Assembly (NCBI GenBank): GCA_947311175.1
Contig: CAMZKK010000008.1
Span: 1-10,637, forward strand
Length of the DNA stretch: 10,637 nucleotides
Origin: an uncultured Planctomycetota bacterium
GTDB lineage: Bacteria; Planctomycetota; SZUA-567; JAFGNG01
Direction of reading: 5' to 3'
Under the pieces are notes generated by a model. It did not search any database. It was given only the letters and a program-made list of their open reading frames with translations, and had not been told where the DNA came from. Both the position numbers and the translations under genes were made by a program. Numbering within the stretch: position 1 is the first letter of the stretch; each line of letters opens with the position of its first letter. This document shows positions 1-6,763 of the stretch, one piece after another.

Positions 1-91
1 CCTGCATTGTTAGGGCATGTGCAAGCTCTTCTTCTGTCACACAACCCATTTCAATTAATATTTCACCTAATTGTTTAGTTGTCTCAGCCAT
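1..91 (-). CDS. Partial CDS, MshEN/GspE-N-like N-terminus
   Basis: Only the first 30 codons lie in the window; the gene runs off the left edge. The start is the ATG at 91-89, preceded by the Shine-Dalgarno-like AGGGA seven nucleotides or so upstream and by a good sigma70-type promoter. The N-terminus contains LGEILIEMG followed by VTEEELAHAL. This helix-turn-helix-like pattern is typical of the MshEN/T2SS-protein-E N-terminal domain that opens GspE/PilB-type ATPases and many signalling proteins; in some of these it binds c-di-GMP. The neighbour transcribed divergently is a diguanylate cyclase, which fits a c-di-GMP theme, but that link is inference. The rest of the protein, and so its actual function, cannot be seen. 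Confidence 0.6.
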   Translation of the reverse strand, partial: MAETTKQLGEILIEMGCVTEEELAHALTMQ

Positions 92-126
92 ATCAAGTCC
101 CTATAAAAAATAATATTACGACCATA

Positions 127-155
127 AATATATTGTTACTTACAATTAAAGTCAA
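127..155 (-). promoter_or_regulatory. Sigma70-type promoter for the partial minus-strand gene
   Basis: On the minus strand, TTGACT (155-150) is followed after 17 nt by TATATT (132-127). This is 5/6 to each consensus box with ideal spacing. The predicted transcript starts near 120 and has a leader of about 30 nt before the ATG at 91. Its -35 box lies only 14 nt from the -35 box of the divergent promoter at 170-198, so a regulator bound between them could affect both. Confidence 0.65.
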
Positions 156-169
156 GAGTGTTTTGTTTA

Positions 170-198
170 TTGACAGGACAAGTAATTTCCGATATAAG
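170..198 (+). promoter_or_regulatory. Sigma70-type promoter for the GGDEF-glycosyltransferase pair
   Basis: A perfect -35 box TTGACA (170-175) and a -10 box TATAAG (193-198) are separated by 17 nt. The transcript should start near 205, about 50 nt before the proposed start codon of the diguanylate cyclase. Confidence 0.7.
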
Positions 199-256
199 TT
201 GATTTATATTTACATCAACTTAATATTTCAAAAAAAGGATATTTGTTATCGTTGCT

Positions 257-1783
257 TTGCTAAGAATCATTTCAATCTTATCTGCTGTCAGCCTGTTTTT
301 AGTTGGAGCAGAGGTATATTTTTCAAAGAAACTACCTGTTACGATAAATAACATAACCGTCATTACCTGCATTGCGTCAGCCATAATTTTACTAATAATT
401 CAACAAATGATTGGCAAAATTAACAAAAAATATAAGACACTAAAAGAGGAGACAGATAACGAAAATTTTGAATTAATCGGACTCCGTTCACTCGTCAATG
501 GTTTGGAGAAGGATAGAAATCTGCTTCGGGCTGAAATAGAAAGAATAAAACCCGAACAAGCCATTTCTATTGCAGCTAAAAGTCATGACACATTAGATGG
601 TTTTATTGGTGCACTAACAAGCTTGGTTGCAAAGAACTTAGGCGATGCCAAAGAATTAACAATATTCAAAACAATTAGCAAAAACGAAAAAGCAAACAAC
701 CCTCTTATCCATTATGTAACCGACAATTATTCTGAATTATTTATGGTATTTTCCGAATCAGGAGGTGAAATTCTAAACAGTGAAATTCCAACAAACGAAA
801 GCCTTCCCGGAGCCAAATTCGGAGTAAGAAACATTTCTGTGGAAAATCATCACACAGAACTCCATATAATTGGAGAGTTAGGTCTTACGACAAAAAACCG
901 AAGCAGAAAGCCTATTGGAACCATAAAGCTCATTACACGAAGAATAGATAGAGAAAAAGAAATTAGCAAAAAAATGGCAACCGAGATGCTGAAGGCTAAA
1001 GTAGCTGGAGTTTCACTCGATACAATCAATGTAAAAGAAGCACTAAGCAATCGTATGCCACAGCGACTTGACACGAAGAAATGCTTCCTTGAACTGGCAT
1101 GTCGTCTTGGTACCGAAAGTGAACACGTTGGTGTCTTAAAAATATCATTCAATACTCATGGGGTTGACATCAATGATAAAATAGGAATTTGGGAACATCT
1201 AACCGCAAGCACATCTCAACATATTGCCCAAGCAATAAGAGGACAAAACTTTCAAGAACGAGCAATAAAAGATGGACTTACCGGACTTTACAACAAACGG
1301 TACATGCTAGAATTTCTTGAAGAATCGTTTGCGAATACCAAAGACATTCATACAGACCTATCTTTAATAATGATTGATATTGATCATTTTAAAGCGGTTA
1401 ATGATACCTACGGTCACATGACTGGAGATATTGTTCTCAAAGGAGTTGCGGAAGAAATAGCTAATGCTGCCCGCACCACCGATGTCGCTTTCCGTTATGG
1501 TGGCGAAGAAATGGGATTTATCCTAACTGCCCAAAATGCGAAAAATGCAATGAATTTAGCAAACCGGGTCCGCAAAAAGATAGAGAAACAATCATTTGTT
1601 GGCGAAAAGGGAGACATCGTAAAAGTTACAATCTCACTTGGAGTTTCTCACTACACAGACGACATGACATCCTACGAAGATTTAATAAGTAGATCAGATG
1701 AGGCACTATACTACTCCAAAGAACACGGTAGAAATATGGCTGTTGCCTGGGGCAAGAAAAAAATGAGTATCAGAAAAAACTAA
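257..1783 (+). CDS. Membrane-anchored GGDEF diguanylate cyclase
   Basis: Predicted to make c-di-GMP from two GTP at the inner membrane. Two hydrophobic segments (residues about 4-22 and 33-49) form a hairpin anchor, followed by a basic/coiled linker (about 53-98). A poorly recognised middle region (about 100-330) may be a divergent GAF-like sensor. The GGDEF domain starts at DGLTGLYNKRY (D339), with DIDHFKAVND (D374/D376, N382/D383) and the signature motif at 415-419 reading GGEEM instead of GG(D/E)EF. The inhibitory I-site RxxD is present as RTTD (406-409), exactly five residues before the signature. The start is uncertain: TTG at 257 is the only plausible codon that keeps the first membrane segment, and the nearest SD-like AGGA (236-239) is rather far away. 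The glycosyltransferase follows after 23 nt, so the two are probably co-transcribed. The GGEEM change may reduce activity, but the catalytic acidic pair is kept. Confidence 0.88.
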   Translation: MLRIISILSAVSLFLVGAEVYFSKKLPVTINNITVITCIASAIILLIIQQMIGKINKKYKTLKEETDNENFELIGLRSLVNGLEKDRNLLRAEIERIKPEQAISIAAKSHDTLDGFIGALTSLVAKNLGDAKELTIFKTISKNEKANNPLIHYVTDNYSELFMVFSESGGEILNSEIPTNESLPGAKFGVRNISVENHHTELHIIGELGLTTKNRSRKPIGTIKLITRRIDREKEISKKMATEMLKAKVAGVSLDTINVKEALSNRMPQRLDTKKCFLELACRLGTESEHVGVLKISFNTHGVDINDKIGIWEHLTASTSQHIAQAIRGQNFQERAIKDGLTGLYNKRYMLEFLEESFANTKDIHTDLSLIMIDIDHFKAVNDTYGHMTGDIVLKGVAEEIANAARTTDVAFRYGGEEMGFILTAQNAKNAMNLANRVRKKIEKQSFVGEKGDIVKVTISLGVSHYTDDMTSYEDLISRSDEALYYSKEHGRNMAVAWGKKKMSIRKN

Positions 1784-1806
1784 CTCACAGAAACAGGTGT
1801 CTAATC

Positions 1807-3006
1807 TTGACCATATCTAATCCAAAAATATATTTAATAACCCCCAACTATCCGCCAGCATACGGCACTGGCAACATTCAAGCATTTAGCTCAATGCTGG
1901 CTGATTCCGGTTTTATGATTGAGATTATTACCCCAAGGTTAGTCATAAGTGAGCTAATCAAAGATCTCGACATAGATGAAAATTTATTAAAAAAAAACTC
2001 CCGCATTTACACAAAAAGAATATCATCGCTTGCTCTGAAAGACGAAAGAAAAGACTCATCGGGGCTACTCTTTGAATTTCTTGCAAGCAATCACCTTAAA
2101 TATAAAACAGAAAGAACCCCTGGCGTTATTATCGGAATGTATCCAAATCATTCAACACTACGTATCGCAGCAAAGGTTGCAATTCAATATAACATTCCAT
2201 TTATTGCTTACCTAAATGGCAATCCATTTATTGACAATAAAGGCAAGAACAAAAGCTACAACAGCATCAAAAAGACAATCAAGACAATAACATCAGCGAA
2301 CTGTATCATCACAACATCAACAACTTTAAAAAATGTTATTATGAAATATAATATTAAGAACAGAGTGGAAATAATTAATAATGGCATCATTGATTCAATA
2401 ACAGAAAAAGAAATCTCAAAAAACATAAAACATTTTGAAATAATCGGTTTAAATTGCGACCAACAGCAATTTGACATAAAAACCCTTTGCTCAGCATTCT
2501 CTTGCCTAAAAGATTATCATCCGGAAATTTCTACAAAAATAACCGGTAGTTTTTACGGGCAAAGAAGAAAAAGGGTTTATGAATTATTCGACAAGCACAA
2601 GCAAGAGGATTACTTTGAATTTAAAAGTTACATAACAAGAGAGATTGAGGATTTAATTATCAAGCAAAGCCATATTGGAATCATCCCCACAAACAAAAGA
2701 TTTGACAAAACAATTGTTCCCGAAATAGTCTATCGGTATATTGCCAACCTGGTTCCATACATTGTTTCAGCCGAAAACGACAGTGAAATTAGTCAATTTA
2801 CCAAACTATCACAATGCGGAATTGTGGTTGAACCTAATAACCCACCTGCCCTTGCTGGCGGAATAATCAAGCTTGTAACAGTGCATGAAAGATTCAGACA
2901 AATCCAAAAAAAACAAAAGTTGATAAGAGAAAGTTTACTCTTTAAAAATTCAAAAAAAAGTTTTGCCGACATCTACTTTAGCCTATTTTCCTCAGTTGAA
3001 ATTTAG
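1807..3006 (+). CDS. GT-B (GT4-like) glycosyltransferase
   Basis: Probable cytoplasmic or membrane-associated sugar transferase of about 399 aa, of the kind used for polysaccharide or lipid-linked glycan synthesis; donor and acceptor are unknown. The N-terminus (KIYLITPNYPPAYGTGN) is the usual first beta strand and Gly-rich turn of GT4 enzymes. The middle has ITTSTTLKN then IINNGI, the standard end of the N-terminal Rossmann domain. The C-terminal half has a weak EX7E-type region around VPEIVYRYIANLVPYI (E306), followed by GIVVEPNNPPALAGGI, typical of the nucleotide-sugar site. The proposed start is TTG at 1807 with a weak CAGGTG about 8 nt upstream; no in-frame ATG precedes the first strand. 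It contains A9 (1989-1997) and two A8 tracts without loss of frame. It follows the GGDEF gene by 23 nt and its stop overlaps the end of the extended kinase frame by four bases. Confidence 0.8.
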   Translation: MTISNPKIYLITPNYPPAYGTGNIQAFSSMLADSGFMIEIITPRLVISELIKDLDIDENLLKKNSRIYTKRISSLALKDERKDSSGLLFEFLASNHLKYKTERTPGVIIGMYPNHSTLRIAAKVAIQYNIPFIAYLNGNPFIDNKGKNKSYNSIKKTIKTITSANCIITTSTTLKNVIMKYNIKNRVEIINNGIIDSITEKEISKNIKHFEIIGLNCDQQQFDIKTLCSAFSCLKDYHPEISTKITGSFYGQRRKRVYELFDKHKQEDYFEFKSYITREIEDLIIKQSHIGIIPTNKRFDKTIVPEIVYRYIANLVPYIVSAENDSEISQFTKLSQCGIVVEPNNPPALAGGIIKLVTVHERFRQIQKKQKLIRESLLFKNSKKSFADIYFSLFSSVEI

Positions 3007-3146
3007 GCTAAGTTAAGAACTCTTTCTATTTCAGCGATAAATTCCGCAACATTAAATGGTTTTGCGATTGTTCCATTGCTGAAATCTTCTAAGTGCTCAT
3101 GCTTGTTATAACCTGATGAAATTATAGTGAGGATGTTGGGTTTTAT
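3003..3146 (-). pseudogene. C-terminal third of the kinase receiver, in the -1 frame
   Basis: Reading on from the last A of the A7 tract in the -1 frame gives 47 more codons ending in TAA at 3005-3003. The translation has the expected remainder of a receiver: ILTIISSGY (beta 4 with switch Ser 611/612), IAKPF (beta 5 with conserved Lys about 630), and EFIAEIERVLN as helix 5. D584 to the second Ser is 28 residues, the usual receiver spacing; the helix 4-beta 5 stretch is a few residues short. A joined product would be 648 aa. This stretch has no start or SD of its own, so it is either expressed by frameshifting or is a dead tail. Its stop overlaps the glycosyltransferase stop by 4 bp (3003-3006). 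Confidence 0.85.
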
Positions 3147-3172
3147 TTTTTTATTTCGGTTAATAATTCCTT
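3143..3172 (-). promoter_or_regulatory. Possible -1 frameshift/slippage site A_AAA_AAA_TAA
   Basis: In the kinase frame the codons read ATA AAA AAA TAA, so the A7 run (3152-3146) is an X_XXY_YYZ-type slippery heptamer directly followed by the stop (3145-3143). A one-base slip back gives ATA AAA CCC and continues the receiver. An SD-like AAGGA (3172-3168) lies 15 nt upstream; stimulators of known bacterial -1 sites lie at roughly 10-14 nt. Downstream I see only a weak 5-bp AU stem (UAUAA/UUAUA), no strong pseudoknot. Whether it functions is inference. Confidence 0.4.
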
Positions 3173-4948
3173 GCCATCCATCTTAGGCATCATCATATCG
3201 CAAATTACAAGGTCGAATCTACTTGATGTTTCCTCAAAATGCCTTAATGCCTTTTTACTATCGGTAAAGGCTACCACCCTATAGCCATACTCTAAAAGCA
3301 ATTCTTTGCTAACCTCACAAACTACTACTTCATCATCAATAACCATGATACTTGCAGTAGAGGTCGTTACCTGTTGTGGTTTTTCACTTTTAGCTTCGGA
3401 GTTAGAATCAGGACACTCTTCGCCAAGTGGCAAATAAATTTCAAATGTTGTTCCTTTGCCATTTTGGCTTCTTACGGTTATTGCCCCGTTGTGGTTGCAG
3501 ATAGTTTGACATGCATTTGCCAATCCGAGCCCAGTTCCTTTACCTATGGCTTTGGTGGTAAAAAATGGCTCAAAGATATGCTTAATGGTCTCACTGTCAA
3601 TTCCAGAGCCAGTATCTGAAATAACTATCTTTACAAATTCTCCGGGGGTAATATCAAAGGGAATTTTTCTACAAGACTCTGAATCAAAGGCTTTATTATC
3701 AGTTATTATATTTACCTCTCCACCATCAGGCATTGCATCTCTGGCATTAAGCATTATGTTTAGAAATACATTTTCTAACAATGATGAATTACCATTAATG
3801 ACAGAGGGCATTGCCTTTAGCGTTTGAGTTATCTTTATTTTTTTATTACCTATGCCATGCTCAAAGAGAGAGGTCGCTTTTGCAACCAATAAATTTATTT
3901 GGATATGCTCTTTTTTTGTCGTTTTTTTTCTACTTAAATTTAATAACTCATTTGTTAGAGTTGCTGCATTCTCGGTGGCAGTTTTTATTCCTCTAACATA
4001 TCTTATTAACTTTTCGTTATCTATCTTGCTTAACAATAGTTCTGTAAATCCCATAATTCCACTAAGTTGATTATTAAAATCATGGGCAATTCCTCCGGCT
4101 AATTGACCAATAATATTCATCTTTTCTGTTTGGTTAAGTTGTTGATTTATGTGATATTCTTCGGTTTTATCGTTAAAGATTACAATAATATTTCCCGAGG
4201 GCAGTCTAAATATACTATTTTCAGCCCATTCTGTTATTCGACTGTCAGAATATTTATTAGTTGGTAAAAAATGATGTTCTCCTGTCTTGTAAGTTTCTTG
4301 AAGAAGACTAAATAATCCAAATTCTTTCACACCGGGAAATATATCTGTTATCTTTTTGCCAACAATCTCGTCTCGCTTAACCTTGCCTAATTTTTCTCCG
4401 GCAGGATTTATATCAATAAAGATAAAATCATTTCCACCGTCTATTGCCTGATAAATAGCAATCCCGGATAAAGTTGCTTTGTAGATATCATAATATTGGG
4501 AAAGTGCTTCCTTTGTTTGTTTCTCCCCTAATTTAATTTTTGTAATATCTTCAAGATAGACGAGGGTTCGAGGTTGGCTATTTACATCTATCAAAGAGGT
4601 TGAAATTAAAAAATAACTAATCTTTTGTTCAGAGTTATCATCAAGATAATAAAATTCTGCATAAACCTGCTGTAAGTTTTTCCCAAAATCAAAAGTTTCT
4701 TTTACTGTATTTCTAATGACACATTCAGTACATGCATCACCATATCCACACCCATGAGGTGAGTCTGAGGCATGAATACAACGCATTATATCACCACTAC
4801 GAAAATCTGCAATTTCACCTTTAGTAAAATTGTTATCTGCCAAAGCTTTCTTGTTTGCTTTGATAATTCTCCTATCACTGTCAAGCAATATTATAGCAAT
4901 CGGTACATTATCATAGATTGCTTGCAGCTCTGTTTCGTTATCTCTCAT
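3143..4948 (-). CDS. PAS-PAS hybrid histidine kinase, receiver truncated in frame 0
   Basis: Sensor kinase with an attached receiver; no membrane segment is visible, so it is likely cytosolic. Numbering is from the ATG at 4948, chosen because AAGGTGAT lies 5 nt upstream; an upstream in-frame GTG at 4957 is part of that SD. The order is: PAS 1 (about 5-140) with a Cys cluster C57/C67/C73/C76; PAS 2 (about 155-270); HisKA with GIAHDFNN, phospho-acceptor H289; HATPase with N401 (LNARDAM), DTGSGID (D445), EPFFTTK and GTGLGL; and a receiver with acidic pair D538/D539 and phospho-acceptor D584 (ICDMMMPKMDG). Frame 0 stops after 601 aa, just past helix 3 of the receiver, so the Ser/Thr and Lys switch residues are missing. 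They are encoded in the -1 frame immediately downstream (see 3003-3146). Its output partner is not visible here. An AHDFNN H-box and this architecture are common in delta-type and related bacteria. Confidence 0.9.
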   Translation of the reverse strand: MRDNETELQAIYDNVPIAIILLDSDRRIIKANKKALADNNFTKGEIADFRSGDIMRCIHASDSPHGCGYGDACTECVIRNTVKETFDFGKNLQQVYAEFYYLDDNSEQKISYFLISTSLIDVNSQPRTLVYLEDITKIKLGEKQTKEALSQYYDIYKATLSGIAIYQAIDGGNDFIFIDINPAGEKLGKVKRDEIVGKKITDIFPGVKEFGLFSLLQETYKTGEHHFLPTNKYSDSRITEWAENSIFRLPSGNIIVIFNDKTEEYHINQQLNQTEKMNIIGQLAGGIAHDFNNQLSGIMGFTELLLSKIDNEKLIRYVRGIKTATENAATLTNELLNLSRKKTTKKEHIQINLLVAKATSLFEHGIGNKKIKITQTLKAMPSVINGNSSLLENVFLNIMLNARDAMPDGGEVNIITDNKAFDSESCRKIPFDITPGEFVKIVISDTGSGIDSETIKHIFEPFFTTKAIGKGTGLGLANACQTICNHNGAITVRSQNGKGTTFEIYLPLGEECPDSNSEAKSEKPQQVTTSTASIMVIDDEVVVCEVSKELLLEYGYRVVAFTDSKKALRHFEETSSRFDLVICDMMMPKMDGKELLTEIKK

Positions 4949-4979
4949 GCGTATCACCTTTGTTGTTTCGATAAACTTA

Positions 4980-5007
4980 AGTATAAGTCATAAATAATAT
5001 TTGTCAA
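4980..5007 (-). promoter_or_regulatory. Sigma70-type promoter for the hybrid kinase
   Basis: On the minus strand, a perfect TTGACA (5007-5002) is followed after 16 nt by TATACT (4985-4980, 5/6). Transcription would start near 4973, giving a leader of about 25 nt to the ATG at 4948. Confidence 0.7.
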
Positions 5008-5106
5008 TTTTTAACAACTTGCAACAGCTGCATTAGTAATAAAACGTAGAATGAATCAAATTTGAATCCTAACTATAATTAACCTAAATTCAACCAAATA
5101 TAGGAG

Positions 5107-5135
5107 TTGATTTTGATGTTAACGATAGCTAAAAT
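5107..5135 (+). promoter_or_regulatory. Candidate promoter for the DedA gene
   Basis: TTGATT (5107-5112) and TAAAAT (5130-5135) are 17 nt apart. The -35 box matches 4/6 and the -10 box 5/6. The implied leader to the ATG at 5223 is about 80 nt. No other site in this gap has a comparable pair on the plus strand. Confidence 0.45.
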
Positions 5136-5222
5136 ACCTTCATTGCTATACTTTCGCTTCTGAGAGTAGAGTAGAATATTTATTAATGGCACCCTTTTTA
5201 AGTTAATCAATAGGTGATATTT

Positions 5223-5894
5223 ATGACGGAATTACTAGCAACTCATATTGAATATTATTCACAATATGCTCAGCACTGGGGTTTTTTATTTGTTTTTATT
5301 TTAATGACTGTAGAAAGTTCATTTATCCCGTTCCCAAGTGAGGTTGTATTGATACCTGCTGGATTTATGGCTTATCGAGGTGAACTATTAACAGGAGTCG
5401 TTGCAGTAGATTTTACAATCGTTATCATTTGTGGTCTTTTGGGTTCTATTTTTGGTGCATATATTAATTATTATTTATCGCTTAAATTGGGACGACCAAT
5501 ATTATATAAATATGGAAAATATGTATTAATAAAACCTGAGACTATTGAAAATGCAGAAGAGATTTTTAAAGAATATGGAGATATTACCACCTTTGTTTGT
5601 CGCTTGTTGCCAGCAATAAGACAGTTGATTTCAATCCCAGCCGGACTTTCAAAAATGCCTTTAAGAAAATTTTTATTCTTTACTGCATTAGGAGCAGGTT
5701 TATGGTCTGCCATCCTCACAGGGATTGGTTGTTATTTTGCTAACTTGACAGGAGATATTACCTATCGAGAATTGGTATTTAAAGGCAAGGATTTTCTGTA
5801 TTCGCATTTTTTATGGATTGTGTTGGCATTAATCATTATCACTGTTGGGTATGCAATAATTCATAAAAAAATAAGTTCATTTAAAAAAGAATAA
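5223..5894 (+). CDS. DedA/VTT-family inner-membrane protein
   Basis: DedA proteins are integral membrane proteins that recycle lipid carriers such as undecaprenyl phosphate or support membrane homeostasis; the substrate of this one is unknown. The 223-aa length is normal for the family. Visible hallmarks are the hydrophobic N-terminal helix with E31 and the PFPSE motif (E40), AGFMA, a Gly-rich helix GLLGSIFGAYINYYLSLKLG (about 71-90), and the family signature CRLLPAIRQLISIPAGLSKM (127-145) with R127 and R133. Two further helices follow (about 150-175 and 195-214), then a basic tail. The start is the ATG at 5223, five nucleotides after AGGTGA; a GTG at 5214 belongs to the SD. It is transcribed alone, divergent from the kinase and convergent with the next gene. 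Confidence 0.92.
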   Translation: MTELLATHIEYYSQYAQHWGFLFVFILMTVESSFIPFPSEVVLIPAGFMAYRGELLTGVVAVDFTIVIICGLLGSIFGAYINYYLSLKLGRPILYKYGKYVLIKPETIENAEEIFKEYGDITTFVCRLLPAIRQLISIPAGLSKMPLRKFLFFTALGAGLWSAILTGIGCYFANLTGDITYRELVFKGKDFLYSHFLWIVLALIIITVGYAIIHKKISSFKKE

Positions 5895-5906
5895 TTTTTT
5901 ATTCTT
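5887..5906. repeat. Inverted repeat spanning two convergent stop codons
   Basis: AAGAATAA (5887-5894) and TTATTCTT (5899-5906) form a perfect 8-bp inverted repeat around TTTT. It covers the stop codons of both convergent genes, each of which ends GAA TAA. It could act as a weak bidirectional terminator with flanking A/T runs, but the stem has a single G-C pair and the repeat may simply reflect the two similar gene ends. Confidence 0.3.
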
Positions 5907-6441
5907 CATCAACCATAGCCAAGTTTTGAATTGCCGGAGTTCGATTTAAGATTGTATTGACCGGTAATTTTTTAAAAAAGCCATCACTCGTAAATATCTT
6001 TATATCTTTTCCTTCGTTACTAAATCGGGCAGATCTAAAACTTTGACCAAAAACAACATCTACTCCTTGATTGTCTGTCTCATCTTTATTTATATCTACA
6101 AGTTGATATCCACCTTGCTCAGTAGTTTTTTTCACCAAAAGAACATCTTCATTTGGTGACCAAGCAACCGCCTCTCCATTTACGATATGAGTGATTGGAT
6201 TGCCTTTATCATCTTTTATAAAAACGATATTTTTAAACTTATCTTTAAAGACAATGGTTTCAGCAACAATTCCGGATTTGCTAGTTTTTTTATAATCTGC
6301 ATTGATACCTTTATGATACAGCGTACCAAGGCGAACAGGTGGTATTGTATTTACTCCTACCGGCAAGCAATTTAATAAAAGAACAATTGTAAGGACTGCA
6401 ACAACCCCAAAGCAAAATCCTTCAGTCTTGGCACTTAGCAT
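5899..6441 (-). CDS. Single-pass membrane protein of unknown function, PD40/TolB-like repeats
   Basis: I do not recognise the family. The 180-aa product has a hydrophobic N-terminal segment (about 10-28), read as a signal anchor; LLNC at 22-25 lacks the small residue a lipobox needs before Cys. The rest is soluble and probably periplasmic. AVAWSPNEDVLLVKK followed by GGYQLVDINKDE (about 91-122) resembles a TolB/PD40 beta-propeller blade, and SARFSNEGKDIKIFTSDG (about 137-154) looks like a second one. Two blades cannot close a propeller, so it may be part of an assembly or an unrelated beta fold. The start is ATG 6441-6439, with GGAGA six nucleotides upstream. It is transcribed alone; no convincing promoter is seen. 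The mobile element begins 95 bp upstream, so the promoter region may have been altered by the insertion. Confidence 0.7.
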   Translation of the reverse strand: MLSAKTEGFCFGVVAVLTIVLLLNCLPVGVNTIPPVRLGTLYHKGINADYKKTSKSGIVAETIVFKDKFKNIVFIKDDKGNPITHIVNGEAVAWSPNEDVLLVKKTTEQGGYQLVDINKDETDNQGVDVVFGQSFRSARFSNEGKDIKIFTSDGFFKKLPVNTILNRTPAIQNLAMVDEE

Positions 6442-6486
6442 TTTTTTCTCCGTAAATAAAAATTTCTCATGTAGATAAATTATCGA

Positions 6487-6508
6487 CTAAAGTTGATTCC
6501 CACTTTAG
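6487..6508. repeat. 7-bp inverted repeat upstream of the 180-aa gene
   Basis: CTAAAGT (6487-6493) and ACTTTAG (6502-6508) are perfect inverted copies with an 8-nt spacer. They lie 46-67 bp upstream of the start of the minus-strand gene, where an operator or leader hairpin could be. No T-run follows on either strand, so it does not look like a terminator. Confidence 0.35.
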
Positions 6509-6535
6509 GAAATATATATAGTGGAGTATAGGTAT

Positions 6536-6555
6536 AGGGACAGGCAATAAATATA
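6536..6555 (+). repeat. Left terminal inverted repeat
   Basis: Begins AGGGACAGGC and continues AATAAATATA. It matches the reverse complement of 7839-7858 at 19 of 20 positions. Similar GGGACAGGC-type ends flank long REP-associated-type transposases in other genomes, from general knowledge. Confidence 0.75.
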
Positions 6556-6763
6556 GATAGTGGCAAAAAATACCCCAAAAAGATAATTCAAAAAATAAAT
6601 TTTGTGGTTTTAGATTTTTTTGTATTGTGAATTATGATTTGTGCAAATGAGATGCGTTTGAATAGATATTAGCTAATAAATCTGTTTTTTTGACACAACA
6701 TGATTACTTGATTTCTAGAAATTGATTTTAGATTTATTTGATGGTTTTGGCTTTATGGTGTTG
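6556..6763. other. Noncoding left arm of the mobile element, with two perfect palindromes
   Basis: No gene is seen in this 208-bp stretch. It is very AT-rich and contains two perfect spacer-free palindromes: ATTAGCTAAT (6668-6677), extending imperfectly to about 6664-6683, and ATTTCTAGAAAT (6711-6722). They lie downstream of the transposase stop and could be hairpins used in single-strand transposition, or weak transcript ends. No T-rich terminator tail follows them on the minus strand. Confidence 0.45.

Noticed and set aside
79..351. Plus-strand open frame of 90 codons across the promoter region and the start of the GGDEF gene
   Set aside because: It covers two divergent promoters, has no convincing SD, low-complexity composition and no family motif; the overlapping GGDEF frame is the real gene.
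850..1152. Minus-strand open frame inside the GGDEF gene
   Set aside because: Serine/leucine-rich antisense shadow of a well-supported gene, with no SD.
3374..4070. Several plus-strand open frames opposite the hybrid kinase
   Set aside because: All are antisense to conserved HisKA, HATPase and receiver motifs and show no motifs of their own.
4949..4957. Upstream in-frame GTG start for the kinase
   Set aside because: The GTG is part of the AAGGTGAT Shine-Dalgarno that serves the ATG at 4948; the same logic rejects GTG 5214 for DedA.
6367..6378. LLNC in the membrane segment of the 180-aa protein as a lipobox
   Set aside because: Asn precedes the Cys, where lipoproteins need Gly, Ala or Ser; a signal anchor is the simpler reading.
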